Of a DNA stretch of 64,000 bases, positions 47,010 to 58,485 are shown piece by piece. The stretch is from Pisolithus tinctorius (Eukaryota > Basidiomycota > Agaricomycetes > Boletales > Pisolithaceae), in the NCBI GenBank assembly GCA_024663395.1, contig JANFAH010000006.1:3141001-3205000 (forward strand), read 5' to 3'. How positions within the stretch are numbered: position 1 is the stretch's first letter; each line of letters opens with the position of its first letter. Position numbers and translations under genes: made by a program. The notes beneath the pieces were generated by a model. That model was not told the DNA's origin and made no database searches. It saw only the letters and a list, made by a program, of their open reading frames with translations.

Positions 47010-48960
47010 ATTACATCAGTAAATGTGGGTGAGACATGCTGAACAACAAGGAACATGGTCTAGCAAAATATAGAAAGGGGGGAGGGGTCAGGTGGTCATA
47101 CTCAAATTTATCATATACCATCAGAGAAAGCATTTGTCAGGTGCTACATCGTGGATAGCCTTGCTGACACTGGTAAATGTGGTTAAGACATGGCGGACAA
47201 TGGCGAACATCGCCTAGCAAAATATAGACTGGGGGAGGTCAGGTGGTCATGCACAAACTTATCATATACCATTGACACAAGTGCTCATCAGGTTCCTACC
47301 ACTGTGGATAGTCTTGAGAACATTGGTAAAGGGGTTTAAGAGATGGGGAACAGTGGAGAATGTGGTCTAGCAAAAAAAAGAGTGGGGGAAGTCAGGTGGA
47401 CATACTCAAATTTATCATGTACCATCGGACCCAGTGTTCGTCTGGTTTCTACCACTGTAGATAGTCTTACCTACATTGGTAAAGGTGGTTAAGACATGAC
47501 GAACAATGGCGAACATCACCTAGCAAAATATAGAAAGGGGGGAGGGGTCAGGTGGTCATACTCAAATTTATCATATACCATCAGAGAAAGCATTTGTCAG
47601 GTTGCTACATCGTGGATAGCCTTGCTGACACTGGTAAATGTGGTTAAGACATGGCAGACAATGGAGAACATCGCCTAGCAAAAATATAGACTGGGGGAGG
47701 TCAGGTGGTCATGCGCAAACTTATCATATACCGTCAGAGTCAGTGTTCGTCGGATTTCTACCACTTTGGATGGTCTTACTGACATTGATCAAGGTGGTCA
47801 AGACATGACGAACAATGACGAACATGGTCTAACAAAATATAAACAGGGGGGGGGTCAGGTGGTCATGCACAAACTTATCATATACCATTGACACAAGCGT
47901 TCGTCAGGTTTCCTACCACTGTAGATAGTCTTGGGAACATTGGTAAAGTGGTTTAAGAGATGGGGAACCGTGGAGAATGTGTCTAGCAAAAAAAAAAGAC
48001 TGGGGGAAGTCGGGTGGACATGCTCAAATTTATCATGTACCATCAGACCCAGTGTTCGTCAGGTTTCTACCACTGTAGATAGTCTTACCTACATTGGTAA
48101 AGGTGGTTAAGACATGACGAACAATGGCGAACATCACCTAGCAAAATATAGAAAGGGGGGGGGGGGGGGGGGGGAGGGTTCAGGTGGTCATACTCAAATT
48201 TATCATGTACCATCAGAGAAAGCATTTTTCAGGTTGCTACATCTTGGATAGCCTTTCTGACACTGGTAAATGTGGTTAAGAACATGGCAGACAATGGAGA
48301 ACATCGCTTAGCAAAATATAGACTGGGGGAGGTCAGGTGGTCATGTGCAAACTTATCATATACTGTCAGAGTCAGTGTTCGTCGGATTTCTACCACTGTG
48401 GATGGTCTTACTGACATCGGTAAAGGTGGTCAAGACATGACGAACAATGGCTACCATCGCCTAGCAAAATATAGACAGGGGGAGGTCAGGTCGACATACC
48501 GAAACTTATCATATACCACTAAATACTGTGTTCTCCAGGATTTCCCCATATTGAAATCACCCTGTAACATTGGTAAGTGAGGTTAAGATGTGCAGAACAA
48601 CGAAGAACAAATATATGGAGAGGAGGAAGTCGGGTGGTCATACTGAAACTTATCATATACCACCAGAACCTGTGTTCGCCATGCTTCCACCACCTTAGGC
48701 AGTCTTACTAACATCGGTAAAAGGTTGTGGTGACATGCCGAACAATGACGAACATGGTCTAGCGAAATGTAGACTGGGGGAAGTCGGGTGGCCATACTGA
48801 AAGGTGTTTTCAAGGCTTCTACCACCTTATTCTGTCTGAATGATGTCGTGGTAAACCCATGGTCCAGCAAAGTATCTACAGTGGGAAGTCAGGTGGTCAT
48901 GCTGAAACCGATCGGTGGTCCATAGCCTTCAACACTTTGGATAGTCTGCCCGACCACTTT
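47010..48960. repeat. Satellite array 1 (unit about 155-170 bp)
   Basis: About a dozen diverged units share the core words CGAACAATGGCGAACAT, CTAGCAAAATATAGA, TCAGGTGGTCAT and TTATCATATACCAT, in the same direction. A run of 20 G at 48155-48174 lies in one unit. Small open frames here are by-products of the repeat. Confidence 0.9.
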
Positions 48961-49229
48961 ACAGGGGGAATCGATGGTAATGGTGCTGAACAGGTATACT
49001 ACTGTATTTGGCACGAGGGCTGACCTGCCCACCTTGTGATCAGTTTTATAACTGGTCCATTACAGTATCTATCAGGACATGGAGTCTTCGTGCCTTGGAC
49101 ATGGTCAGTCTCACTGTATGTATATGGTGGCATGACATGCACTATTTGCCTTACATTCCACTTACATAAGCGATCAATGATGGAGTTACATTTACAAGAT
49201 AGATTATGTAATTGATCTTGACTACTACC

Positions 49230-50158
49230 ATGGCTACCCAGTACTACCCGTCTTCCCTCGGATTCATCCACAATCTCAAAGCCTTGTTGAAAAAAGATCG
49301 ACATGTCAGGTTGGCTGAAGGAGGCTCCGAAGGGACCATCTGGCCATGCCAGGTCACCCATGCTGACGATAAAGTTGTCGTGGAGCTCCCCCATCACTAC
49401 TATGAGCCTATTCAGGCTTTCACCTGGAGAGAAAAGGCGATCCGGCTGGTGCTTCGCTTCAAGAAGAAGGGGGAGGTGGCAGGTGGAAGAGCCGCTGGTG
49501 GAGAATCTGACCATGATCCTCGCATATATGAACAGGGTTTTCGTTCAAGTAGTTGTGGAGGCGAAGAAAGTCAAACGCACAGATCGCACACTCGATTGGC
49601 GCAGTCCGACATTTGACAACTACTTATTGATAGAATATTTCGTGCGGCGCCATGAACCAGCCCAGGTGAGGAATTATAGACGCAACAACGACCACAACAT
49701 CAACCGCGCCAGCATTGCAGAGGTTGGTAAGTGTTTCGATTTCCTTGTAACCTTTTGCTGCCATTCACATACTTATACCACAGACTGGGTTCGCCATGAG
49801 CACACCCTGGGCGAGATGTGGTATGGGAGCCGGACTCAGTTCGAAATGGATGAGAAGATGAAGACTATGATGTGGCAAGGAAACTGATCGACGTGATGGT
49901 GGACTTCTATGATCCAGTGGAGGATGAGGACCCTGACTGTAAGCACAGGGATACTTTCCTTCCCCATCTACTGAATTCTAACTCGAAACAGTCAGATACA
50001 CGTACAAAGAACATCTACAAGGCAGCGCTGCAGATAAAGGCAAGGGAAAGGCGCAGGAGAGGGAGATGATAGCATTGGAGGAGGTCATCGCAGTGGTGGG
50101 GTGCGTAGCAAGGGCAAGGGACGTGATAAGGGCAAGAGACGAGCGGGAGGGACCGTGA
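49230..50158 (+). pseudogene. MATQY-family gene 1, frameshifted
   Basis: Start MATQYYPSSLG at 49230. Then LPHHYYEPIQAFTWREKAIR, LTMILAYMNRVFVQVVVEAK, DWRSPTFDNYLLIEYFVRRH and, after an intron near 49733-49784, DWVRHEHTLGEMWYGS and LIDVMVDFYDP. A second intron (GTAAGC..AACAG, about 49939-49990) leads to a basic end with YTYKEHL. Two one-base shifts are needed to follow the family: one at the G run after FKKK (about 49475) and one near 49870. This is decay or assembly error. The family is not known to me; its nearest relatives are the MSDYYWQ genes next to it. It begins about 270 bp after satellite array 1. Confidence 0.6.
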
Positions 50159-50948
50159 ATGAGCGCAGAGCCTCTCAGAGGCTGAAAGATAAACATAAGC
50201 ATAAGTCCCCCATGCCATCGCCCTCTGGATCTGACCGCTCTTCGATGGATGTCTAAGGCATTAAAGATATCACTTGTACGTATATATATCAATGTACTTG
50301 GTAGACGTCTCCATCGATTGTACATCAGACACAGAAGTGGGATCATAGGCGTCAAATAATAATGGCCTTTATAGGGTGTTCTGCACATGTACATGTACAA
50401 GTAAATGCTGCTGCCAGAAGTGCTGGGATTTCCCCCTGAGATTTTCCTGGAACTGGTGGTCTCCATTCATTAGACTAGAGATTTACAAGTGTTTCCATTC
50501 CCATTCAGCGAAGCTACTCGACCAATGAAACATCATGTCCAGTCCCATCACACTACGATGAATACACTAGATCAGATGCTGGCACAACCCGAAGCAACAG
50601 CAACATGCATTGTATGCTATTTGAAGTTGGCAGTCATGGGGTCTGTCGTGCAATCGACAAGGAGGTGGGATTTATGGTGTTTCACATTCCACTGGCACTT
50701 GCAACGACTCCAGAAGCTACTATCACTATGCAGCTATTGCCATTGAAATGGGCTGCGCATGAGAGGAGAAGATGCGGTTAATCCACCACATGTCATCGAT
50801 CGGTCTTCGGTTGACAGAAATATACGATACACGTGCTACCGATCAAAGGCCTCATTAAGGTGGGACCGATTTAGGCGATATGCTGTGTTGCTACAAATTT
50901 CATCTTCATCCTTATCATTCAGCCTGATTCGAGATCGATCTCAACGAC
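50159..50948. other. Spacer between MATQY gene 1 and MSDYYWQ gene 1
   Basis: No exon chain is seen. The last 100 bp before 50949 should hold the promoter of the following gene. Confidence 0.4.
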
Positions 50949-53264
50949 ATGTCGGACTACTACTGGCAACAATCACTCCCAACACCGCTGCAGATCGATT
51001 ACATCAAGCAGATCATATACAAGGTGGAATATGCAGATCCCGAGGAGACCATGGTGAAGGTCACGTCCACGAATCTCTACCTCAAGATCACTGAAGACCG
51101 TGTATTGCTCCCCGGGCGCTATTTCACCTTCATAAAATTGTTTTTATGGAGGTATTACCTCCTCATGCGATTACATCTGCATTTCCAAAAGGCTCAAAGC
51201 AAACCGTATGCGAATTTTCCGCCCCACTCTCCTGAGAAACATCGTCCATCTGGACAACATCATCGAGCCCTCATCCGCCCAAGCATCGGTATGAAAGAAG
51301 AAGATATTCCAACACATCGCTGTCCCAGCTTCGAGGAATTCCTGGTGACAGAATACCTCATCGGCCGGCAATGATCCCGAGTCGGTAAACAATTTCAGGC
51401 ACATTGCCCGACCAATCTTGAGAGATTGGTAGATTCCTTCGGTGAGTCATCATACAGGTTTCATTATCATCCAGGTGTCTGATACACTCATCAGAAATGG
51501 ACTGGGGTCGTTATCGCGATTGGATCCCAGATTGTTTCATTGGGGAGGAATATGATTGGGAGGTAGATTCGGTTCCTGATGAAGACCTTCCGAAGATGTG
51601 GGACGAAGTGGTCGATTGGTATTCACAAGAACTGGACCCACTTTGGAGTGAGTGACATTTCCAATCCAATGACATTTATTCTGACATTACATTGATTACA
51701 TCGATAGTATCTCAGTGGGTGGAATGGGACGAGGGCTTGGTTCCAAGGATGAAGAAAAGGGCACAGATGCTGGGGGATCGGATGGGGAGATAGATCCAAA
51801 GAACATGAGCGATGTGGACCAGGACATGGCACATGGAGATGATACGAATGCTGAGATCGGTGGGAATGAGGATCATGGAGGGGAAGGGGGCAATGGGGGG
51901 GAAGGACGCAATGAGAATGAAGAAGAGGGCAGCGAGGGCAGCAACGATATGGGGAAAAACGATGGAGGTGGGGAACAGGACTCCGATGTCCCCCTCCTCC
52001 AAACCAGGCAAGTGTGTTTCATCTCATCAGGCGTCCACTGAACCTCACAATCCGATGTCAGCTGGCTGTGACACAGAAGCGGCGGCTGTCAGAGGGCAGC
52101 AACGAAGAAGAGGGTGGCCAACGGAAAAGACCATCTCCAAACCCTCCTGCTGCACGTCCCGACAGGGAAGGCGACCAGCCTATAGGTTTTAGTCAGGATT
52201 TGCTACAGATGATTGGTCGACCTCTCCCCCGTAAGTAATTAATATCGATTGCTTTGTACTCTGCTGTGGAAACACATATGAATATACCGCTTTCATCACG
52301 ATAGCCCATTGGTCTCCGCCACTGGATTCAGACATGATCGAATCACAAGTCGACTTCCCCTTGGAATCATTTTGCCAAGGTGCTAGCGTTGTTAATGAGA
52401 GCCTAGATCCCACACCGTTTCCAGTGGCTGCGGGGGATGATGAAATGGCTACCCATGGTGACATTCCACCTGTGAACCAGCGATCTGGAGGGATCCTGGA
52501 GGGAGGCAGAAAGGAAAGGGGGTGGCAACGACGAAAGAATTCATTACCACAACAGCTCCTGCAAAGCCAGAAATCCTCGGGCACCCTCAAACGGTGCTTG
52601 CCCATGATTTCGATATGATCAACGTGACAGTCAGTCCAAGGAAGCGCACCATCGCCAGAACACTGCCTGAAGGAATGCGGGAGGTTTCTCCGATGCCTGG
52701 TCCATCTAACATTGCCACAATCCGCTCACCTCGACCAATACACAAACTCAAATCACACTCGATAGCGAGGAGGTAGCTACGTTCCTGAAAACGATTCCTG
52801 GCATTGTCCGATCATTGGCCAAAGGTTGCAAGGACGGAGCGGATGGTATCAACGAACAGGTATTAAATTGTCCAGCATCATCATTCTTGTTCCGTGCGCG
52901 TTGACTTGTGTATTTCAGTTCAAGCAATTTTTCATGAATTTGAGAGCGATCAGCAAGGTGCATGGACAAGAGGTCACCGATGTTTTTTTCACATCTCAAA
53001 GCCACCAATGAAATGCATGTATGTTGCACTTCAATGTCTATCCCTAGGATTGTACACCTATGCCAATTACAGCGGATGATCATGGCAGAGTGCAGCATAC
53101 TTGGGTTTGCATCTTCAGAAGATGGAAAGAATGGAGGACACGGTCATCGACATCAATGTCAAGAAGGGGTACTTGATACTTGCAAATCAATCTGGCTTGG
53201 GGATGAAAAAGAATGCTTAGATAAATCGACATGTAGTGGTAGTTCGACTGGTTATTATGACTGA
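50949..53264 (+). pseudogene. MSDYYWQ-family gene 1, several one-base shifts
   Basis: Starts MSDYYWQQSLPTPLQIDYIK at 50949. FLWRYYLLMRLHLHF, ALIRPS and FEEFLVTEYLIGR follow; after an intron near 51440-51495 comes MDWGRYRDWIPD. The later exon carries VDWYSQELDPLW, and an acidic low-complexity exon (GSDGEIDPKNMSDVDQDMAH) begins near 51715. More exons (PHWSPPLDSDMIESQVDFPL; ATFLKTIPGIVRSLAKGCKD) run to about 53000. Compared with genes 2 and 3 there are single-base differences near 51220, 51372, 51410 and 51720 that break the frame. The full gene was therefore longer than 600 codons with a charged C-terminal half. Function unknown. Confidence 0.55.
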
Positions 53265-53274
53265 ATGTCAACAG

Positions 53275-55770
53275 ATGATCAAAGAGCGGGCAAGTAGCAA
53301 GATATAAACAGGGGGGAAGCCAGGTGGCCATACCGAAATTTAACTTATAGCGCCAGAGCCAGAGTTCAGGCGGGGTTGCTACCACTGTGGATAGCGATTC
53401 CAAACACTGGTAAAGGGTGGTTAAGACATGGCAAACAATGGCAAACATGGTCTAGCAAAATGTAGACAGGGGCAGGCCAGGTGGTCATGCGCAAACTTAT
53501 CACTATACAATCACAGCAGGTGTTCGTCAGGTTGCTACAACCTTTAATTGTCTTACCAACACTGGTAAAGGTGTTTAGGACATGACGAACAATGGGCGAA
53601 CATGGTCTAGCAAAATATAGAAAGGGGCGGGTCAGGAGGTCATGTGCAAACTTATCATATGCCATCGCAGCAGGTGTTTGTCAGGTTGCTACCACCTTGA
53701 ATGGTCTTACCAACACTGGTAAGGTGTTTAGGATGTGACGAACAATGGCGAACATGGTCTAGCAAGATATAGAAAGGGGGGGGTCAGGAGGTCATGTGCA
53801 AACTTATCATATGCCATCGCAGCAGGTGTTCGGCAGGTTTCTACCACCTTGAATGGTCTTACCAACACTGGTAAAGGTGTTTAGGACATGACGAACAATG
53901 GAGAACATGGTCTAGCAAGATATAGAAAGGGGCGGGTCAGGAGGTCATGTGCAAACTTATCATATACCATCGCAGCAGGTGTTCGTCGGGTTGCTACCAC
54001 CTTGAATGGTCTTTCCAACACTGGTAAAGGTGTTTAGGACGTGACGAACAATGGCGAACATCGTCTAGCAAGATATAGAAAGGTGGGGTCAGGAGGTCAT
54101 GTGCAAACTTATCATATGCCATCGCAGCAGGTGTTCGGCAGGTTTCTACCACCTTGAATGGTCTTACCAACACTGGTAAAGGTGTTTAGGACTTGACGAA
54201 CAATGGCGAACATGGTCTAGCAAAATATAGAAAGGGGCGGGTCAGGAGGTCATGTGCAAACCTATCATATACCATCGCAGCAGGTGTTCGTCAGGTTGCT
54301 ACCACCTTGAATGTTCTTACCAACACTGGTAAAGGTGTTTAGGACGTGACGAACAATGGCGAACATGGTCTAACAAAATATAGAAAGGGGCGGGTCAGGA
54401 GGTCATGTGCAAACCTATCATATACCATCGCAGCAGGTGTTCGTCGGGTTGCTACCACCTTGAATGGTCTTGCCAACACTGGTAAAGGTGTTTAGGACGT
54501 GACGAACAATGGCGAACATGGTCTAGCAAGATATAGAAAGGGGCGGGTCAGGAGGTCATGTGCAAACCTATATCATATACCATCGCAGCAGGTGTTCGTC
54601 GGGTTGCTACCACCTTGAATGGTCTTTCCAACACTGGTAAAGGTGTTTAGGACGTGACGAACAATGGCGAACATGGTGTAGCAAATCATAGAAAGGGGCG
54701 GGTCAGGAGGTCATGTGCAAACCTATCATATACAATCGCAGGAGGTGTTCGTCAGGTTGCTACCACCTTTAACGGTCTTACCAACAATGGTAAAGGTGTC
54801 TAAGACATGACGAACAATGGCGAACATGGGCTAGCAAAATATAGAAAGGGGCGGGTCCGGCGGTCATGAACTAACTTATCATATACCATCACAGCAGGTG
54901 TTCGTCAGGTTTCTACCACCTTTATTTATCTTACCAACAATGGTAAAGGTGTTTAGGACATGACGAACAATGGCGAACATGGTGTAGCAAAATATAGAAA
55001 GGGGCGGGTCAGGCGGTCATGAACAAACTTATCATATACCATCACTGCAGGTGTTCGTCAGGTTTCTACCACCTTTAATTGTCTTACAAACAATGGTAAA
55101 GGCGTCTAGGACATGACGAATAATGGCGAACATGGTGTAGCAAAATATAGAAAGGGGCGGGTCAGGCGGTCATGACCAAACTTATCATATACCATCACAG
55201 TAGGTGTTCGTCAGGTTTCTACCACCTTGGATGGTCATTGTACCATTGGTAAAGACGTGTAAGACATGACGAACGGTGGCGAACATGGTCTAGCAAAAAC
55301 CCGACTGGAGGAAGTCAGGTGGTCATGCTCAGACTTATCATATGCCACTGGAATGTGTGTTCACCAGCTTTTGGCCACTTTCCAACATCCTTCTGACATT
55401 TCTAAATGCGGCCTCAATGCATAGAACGATGACGAACATGGTCTAAAAAAATATCAACAGTAGGAAGTGAAGTAGGTACGCCGGAACTCATTATATCCCA
55501 GCGCAACCTGTGTTCACCGGCTTTCTATTACTTTGTATAATCATTATAACATCTGCACAGGCGGGTAGGATGTGACACATAATAGTGAACATGCTCTAGG
55601 GAAATATAAACAGGGGGAGGCCAGGAGCTCGTAACGGAGGTGTTCACATATACCACCACACACCGTGTTCGACAGCTTTCAAACACATTGGTTAGTCTGG
55701 CTAATGTGATCGGTGGTGATTAGAATGTGCTGAACAGTGGTGATTGTGGATCTAGCAAAATATAAAGAGG
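53275..55770. repeat. Satellite array 2 (unit about 153 bp)
   Basis: The word GACGAAC recurs at 53583, 53738, 53890, 54043, 54195, 54348, 54501, 54656, 54809, 54962, 55115 and 55268, a mean spacing of 153 bp. Units share GTGTTTAGGAC, CTAGCAAAATATAGAAAGGGG, TCATGTGCAAAC and CATCGCAGCAGGTGTTCG. Two or three more diverged units follow to 55770. It is the same family as array 1, but more homogeneous. Confidence 0.95.
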
Positions 55771-55890
55771 CTGAAGTCAGGGATGGCTCCGTTGCCAACG
55801 ATCCACTTTAGTATATGCTGTGCGATATTAGTGCGGCGCTTCCTTATCGGTCCACTCCATCGTTCTCATTTGACGTTGACCCACGAAAAA

Positions 55891-57148
55891 ATGTCTGACT
55901 ACTACTGGCAACCCTCCAAAGCTACGGATACTCAAATGGACTACATCACCCAGGTCTGGTACACGTTACATCCGGTGCCTGGAAACAGGGCAATTATGGA
56001 AATCAAACAAAGCAACCTGAACGACGATGAAATCACTGCATCGCATCGGGCATTTATCCCCATATTCTATGGTACTCATGTAACTCTCTTCCTGTGGAGG
56101 TACTACCTCCTCATCGAGCTGTACTTGCGATTCGAGAAGAATACTGGCGACAAATACAAGGCATTCCTACCGACTCTGATCAGCAACATCGTCCATCTGG
56201 ACAATGTAATCGAATCGCTCATCCGCCCCTGCCTGAATGTCCCCCTGGCCGAGCTACCTGATTATCGTTCCAAAAACTTCAATGAATACTTGGTGACAGA
56301 GTATCTGATTGGCCGGCACGATCCCCAGTCTGTCAACTACTTCCGAGCTCATTGCCTGACCAATATAGAGCGCATTTCAATGGAAGGATTTGGTGAGTTA
56401 TCCAAGAGTTTCATCGTTATCATACAGTCTGACAGCTTCATTCAGACTGGAAGGCATATTCCGATCGTATCCCTGAACCGATGGATGGCGCTGATTACGA
56501 CTGGGATATCGAACAGCTGCCCTATGATGACTACGAAGAAGTATGGGATGCAGTAGAGGAATGGTATGGCCGGAACCCCGATCCACAGTGGAGTGAGTGA
56601 CATGCCCATGACACGTTCTTTGATTCTGACCTTGTATTCCTAGTATCTAGGTGGGTGAAGTGGGAGGACGAAAGCATGGAGCAGGGGGAGGAGGAGCAAC
56701 ATTCCCTCCCTTCCACAGCCCAGGCAAGTCGTTTTATGTATCTCCTACATGTTTCAGTGGCTCAATACATTAGGTACAGAAGCGAGGAAGGGGGGACAGC
56801 GATGTGGAAGGAGATGAACGGCCAGGAAAGAGGATTGCAAAGCCCATAGCTGATGTTCAGGTGACGCAGTCTCGGTGACGATATGCAATATGTATTACAT
56901 GTACCACATCCATCCAGTCGTTAGAACGTGCAAAACGATTGTTAACATGTTCCAACAAGATCACGCCAGGGGGAAACGTCACAATGCTACATCCACGACC
57001 CAGAACGAAATGTAATGCATTCGACAAAGAAAATACCATACAACAGATACAGCTACTTATTGCGGGAGTAAAGACTTGCCAGGCTGGGACGGAACCCCAC
57101 TGGATTCTCTGCAGGATTTGCAGAACTCGAGGCAGCGGGGGCGCCTGA
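55891..57148 (+). CDS. MSDYYWQ-family gene 2, intact in its core
   Basis: Exon 1 55891-56392 encodes MSDYYWQPSKATDTQMDYIT, SHRAFIPIFYG, FLWRYYLLIELYLRFEKN, NIVHLDNVIESLIRPC and NFNEYLVTEYLIGRHDPQSV. A 53-bp intron leads to exon 2 (56446-56592) with DWKAYSDRIPEPMDGADYDW and AVEEWYGRNPDPQW. A 51-bp intron then leads to exon 3 from 56644, ISRWVKWEDESMEQGEEEQH. These phases agree with the other two members. Further exons (GDSDVEGDERPGKRIAKPIA, then KRLLTCSNKITPGG) reach a stop near 57148, overlapping the end of the convergent gene 3. No signal peptide or membrane helix is seen. The family is unknown to me; it starts 120 bp after the satellite array. Confidence 0.65.
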
Positions 57149-58173
57149 ATCTCCATCGCTGCCTCTTTGCCTCTGCTGTAACATCAATGTATAAATAAGC
57201 TACAGACACTTGACTGACATCATGCTACTCGCCTGGTTTGAGGGAGGTGGATCAGAGTTCTCCACGCCTCCCATGGGAACATCGCCATCCTCGCTCCCAG
57301 CTCCAGTTCCTCCTGCCTCATCATCCCCAGCTCCAGTCCCCACATTTCCCTCATCTGCATCGCCTGTGGATTCCATGCTGGCACCCACCCCATCTATTTC
57401 AACCCATGGGACCCATTTAGATACTGCCCATGTAAATGATCAACCGATTGTCAGGGCGTAAGTAGGAGATCTGACTTACTCCATGCTGGGTCCGGCTTCC
57501 GTGAATACCATTTGACTGCTTCGTCCAACAGAATCGTAAAGTCAGCATCTGGGATATTTTCCACATCCCAATCGTATCGTTCCCCATAAAACCTTGTAGG
57601 GACACGCTCCTTGTAGGCATCCCAGCTCCATTCTGATATACATGTCAGTGAATTGGATTGGAATGGAAACCCATAAAAAGCCTCACCAAACTCGTACTTG
57701 ATTCTCTCGATATTGATGGGGCAACGTGCCCTGAAGTAGTTAACCGAGTCTGGATCGTGCCGCCCAACGAGATATTCCGTGCAAAGGTATTCTTCGAAAT
57801 TGGCCGATCGGAAACCTTCGATATCTTTCCTTTCGATCAACGTGCATGGGCGAATTAAAGCCTCGAGTACATTGTCCAGGAGGACAATGTTTCTCAAGAG
57901 ATGTGGACGGAACTCGGTGTACTTTTTGTAGGGGTTCCTCTTGAAATGGACGTGGAGATCGATGAGGAGGTAATACCTCCAGAGCGTATGGATGAGAGCC
58001 TTGTAATAGACGGAGGGAATGAAGGTGCGATGTTCCATTATCTCCTCGTTGAGATTCGTGCATGTTATCCGGATCGTACCATCTGCTAGCTCCTCCGATC
58101 GATAGTAGATCTGTAGAATGTATTTCATCTGGGTGATCGTGGGGAGCGATCGTTGCCAGTAGTAGTCAGACAT
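57053..58173 (-). CDS. MSDYYWQ-family gene 3, intact
   Basis: Starts MSDYYWQRSLPTITQMKYIL at 58173. The core follows: TLWRYYLLIDLHVHFKRNPY, LLRNIVLLDNVLEALIRPC, FRSANFEEYLCTEYLVGRHD, NIERIKYEFG. A GTGAGG..TCAG intron at the same place as in gene 2 (about 57640-57692) happens to stay in frame. Next come EWSWDAYKERVPTRFYGERY, DWDVENIPDAD and WYSRKPDPAW. A GTAAGT intron leads to ISKWVPWVEIDG and an acidic tail, and a last short exon (QRQRGSDGDSGAPAASSSAN) ends at 57053. The final exon overlaps the 3' end of gene 2 on the other strand by about 95 bp. It is the clearest copy for searching the family. Confidence 0.65.
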
Positions 58174-58485
58174 GCTGCGATGGAGGCTTAATCGAATCGA
58201 TCGAAGTGATCGAAGAGGATCGGCACACCATGCCATATATATTCTAAATAGGACTTCTGGCATAGGGTCAGGGTTACTCCTGTCTACGATAACCCGCCTT
58301 TGAACGTATCGCATTACCGTATCCACACCACATTCCCGTGTCATCGAAAAATACATATATATATAGTGGGGTGGACTGCGAAAATACGGTATATTGAAAT
58401 GAAAACGCGGCAGGGCACTAAAAGCCATCTACAAAGTTGGGACCCTAAACTTCCTCGTCGTCAGGCAGCACAGGCCCCTTCTTAT

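Noticed and set aside
47496..48580. Short ORFs in the satellite arrays (repeated NNGEHHLAKYR-type peptides)
   Set aside because: They repeat with the satellite unit and break in most units, so they are by-products of the repeat.
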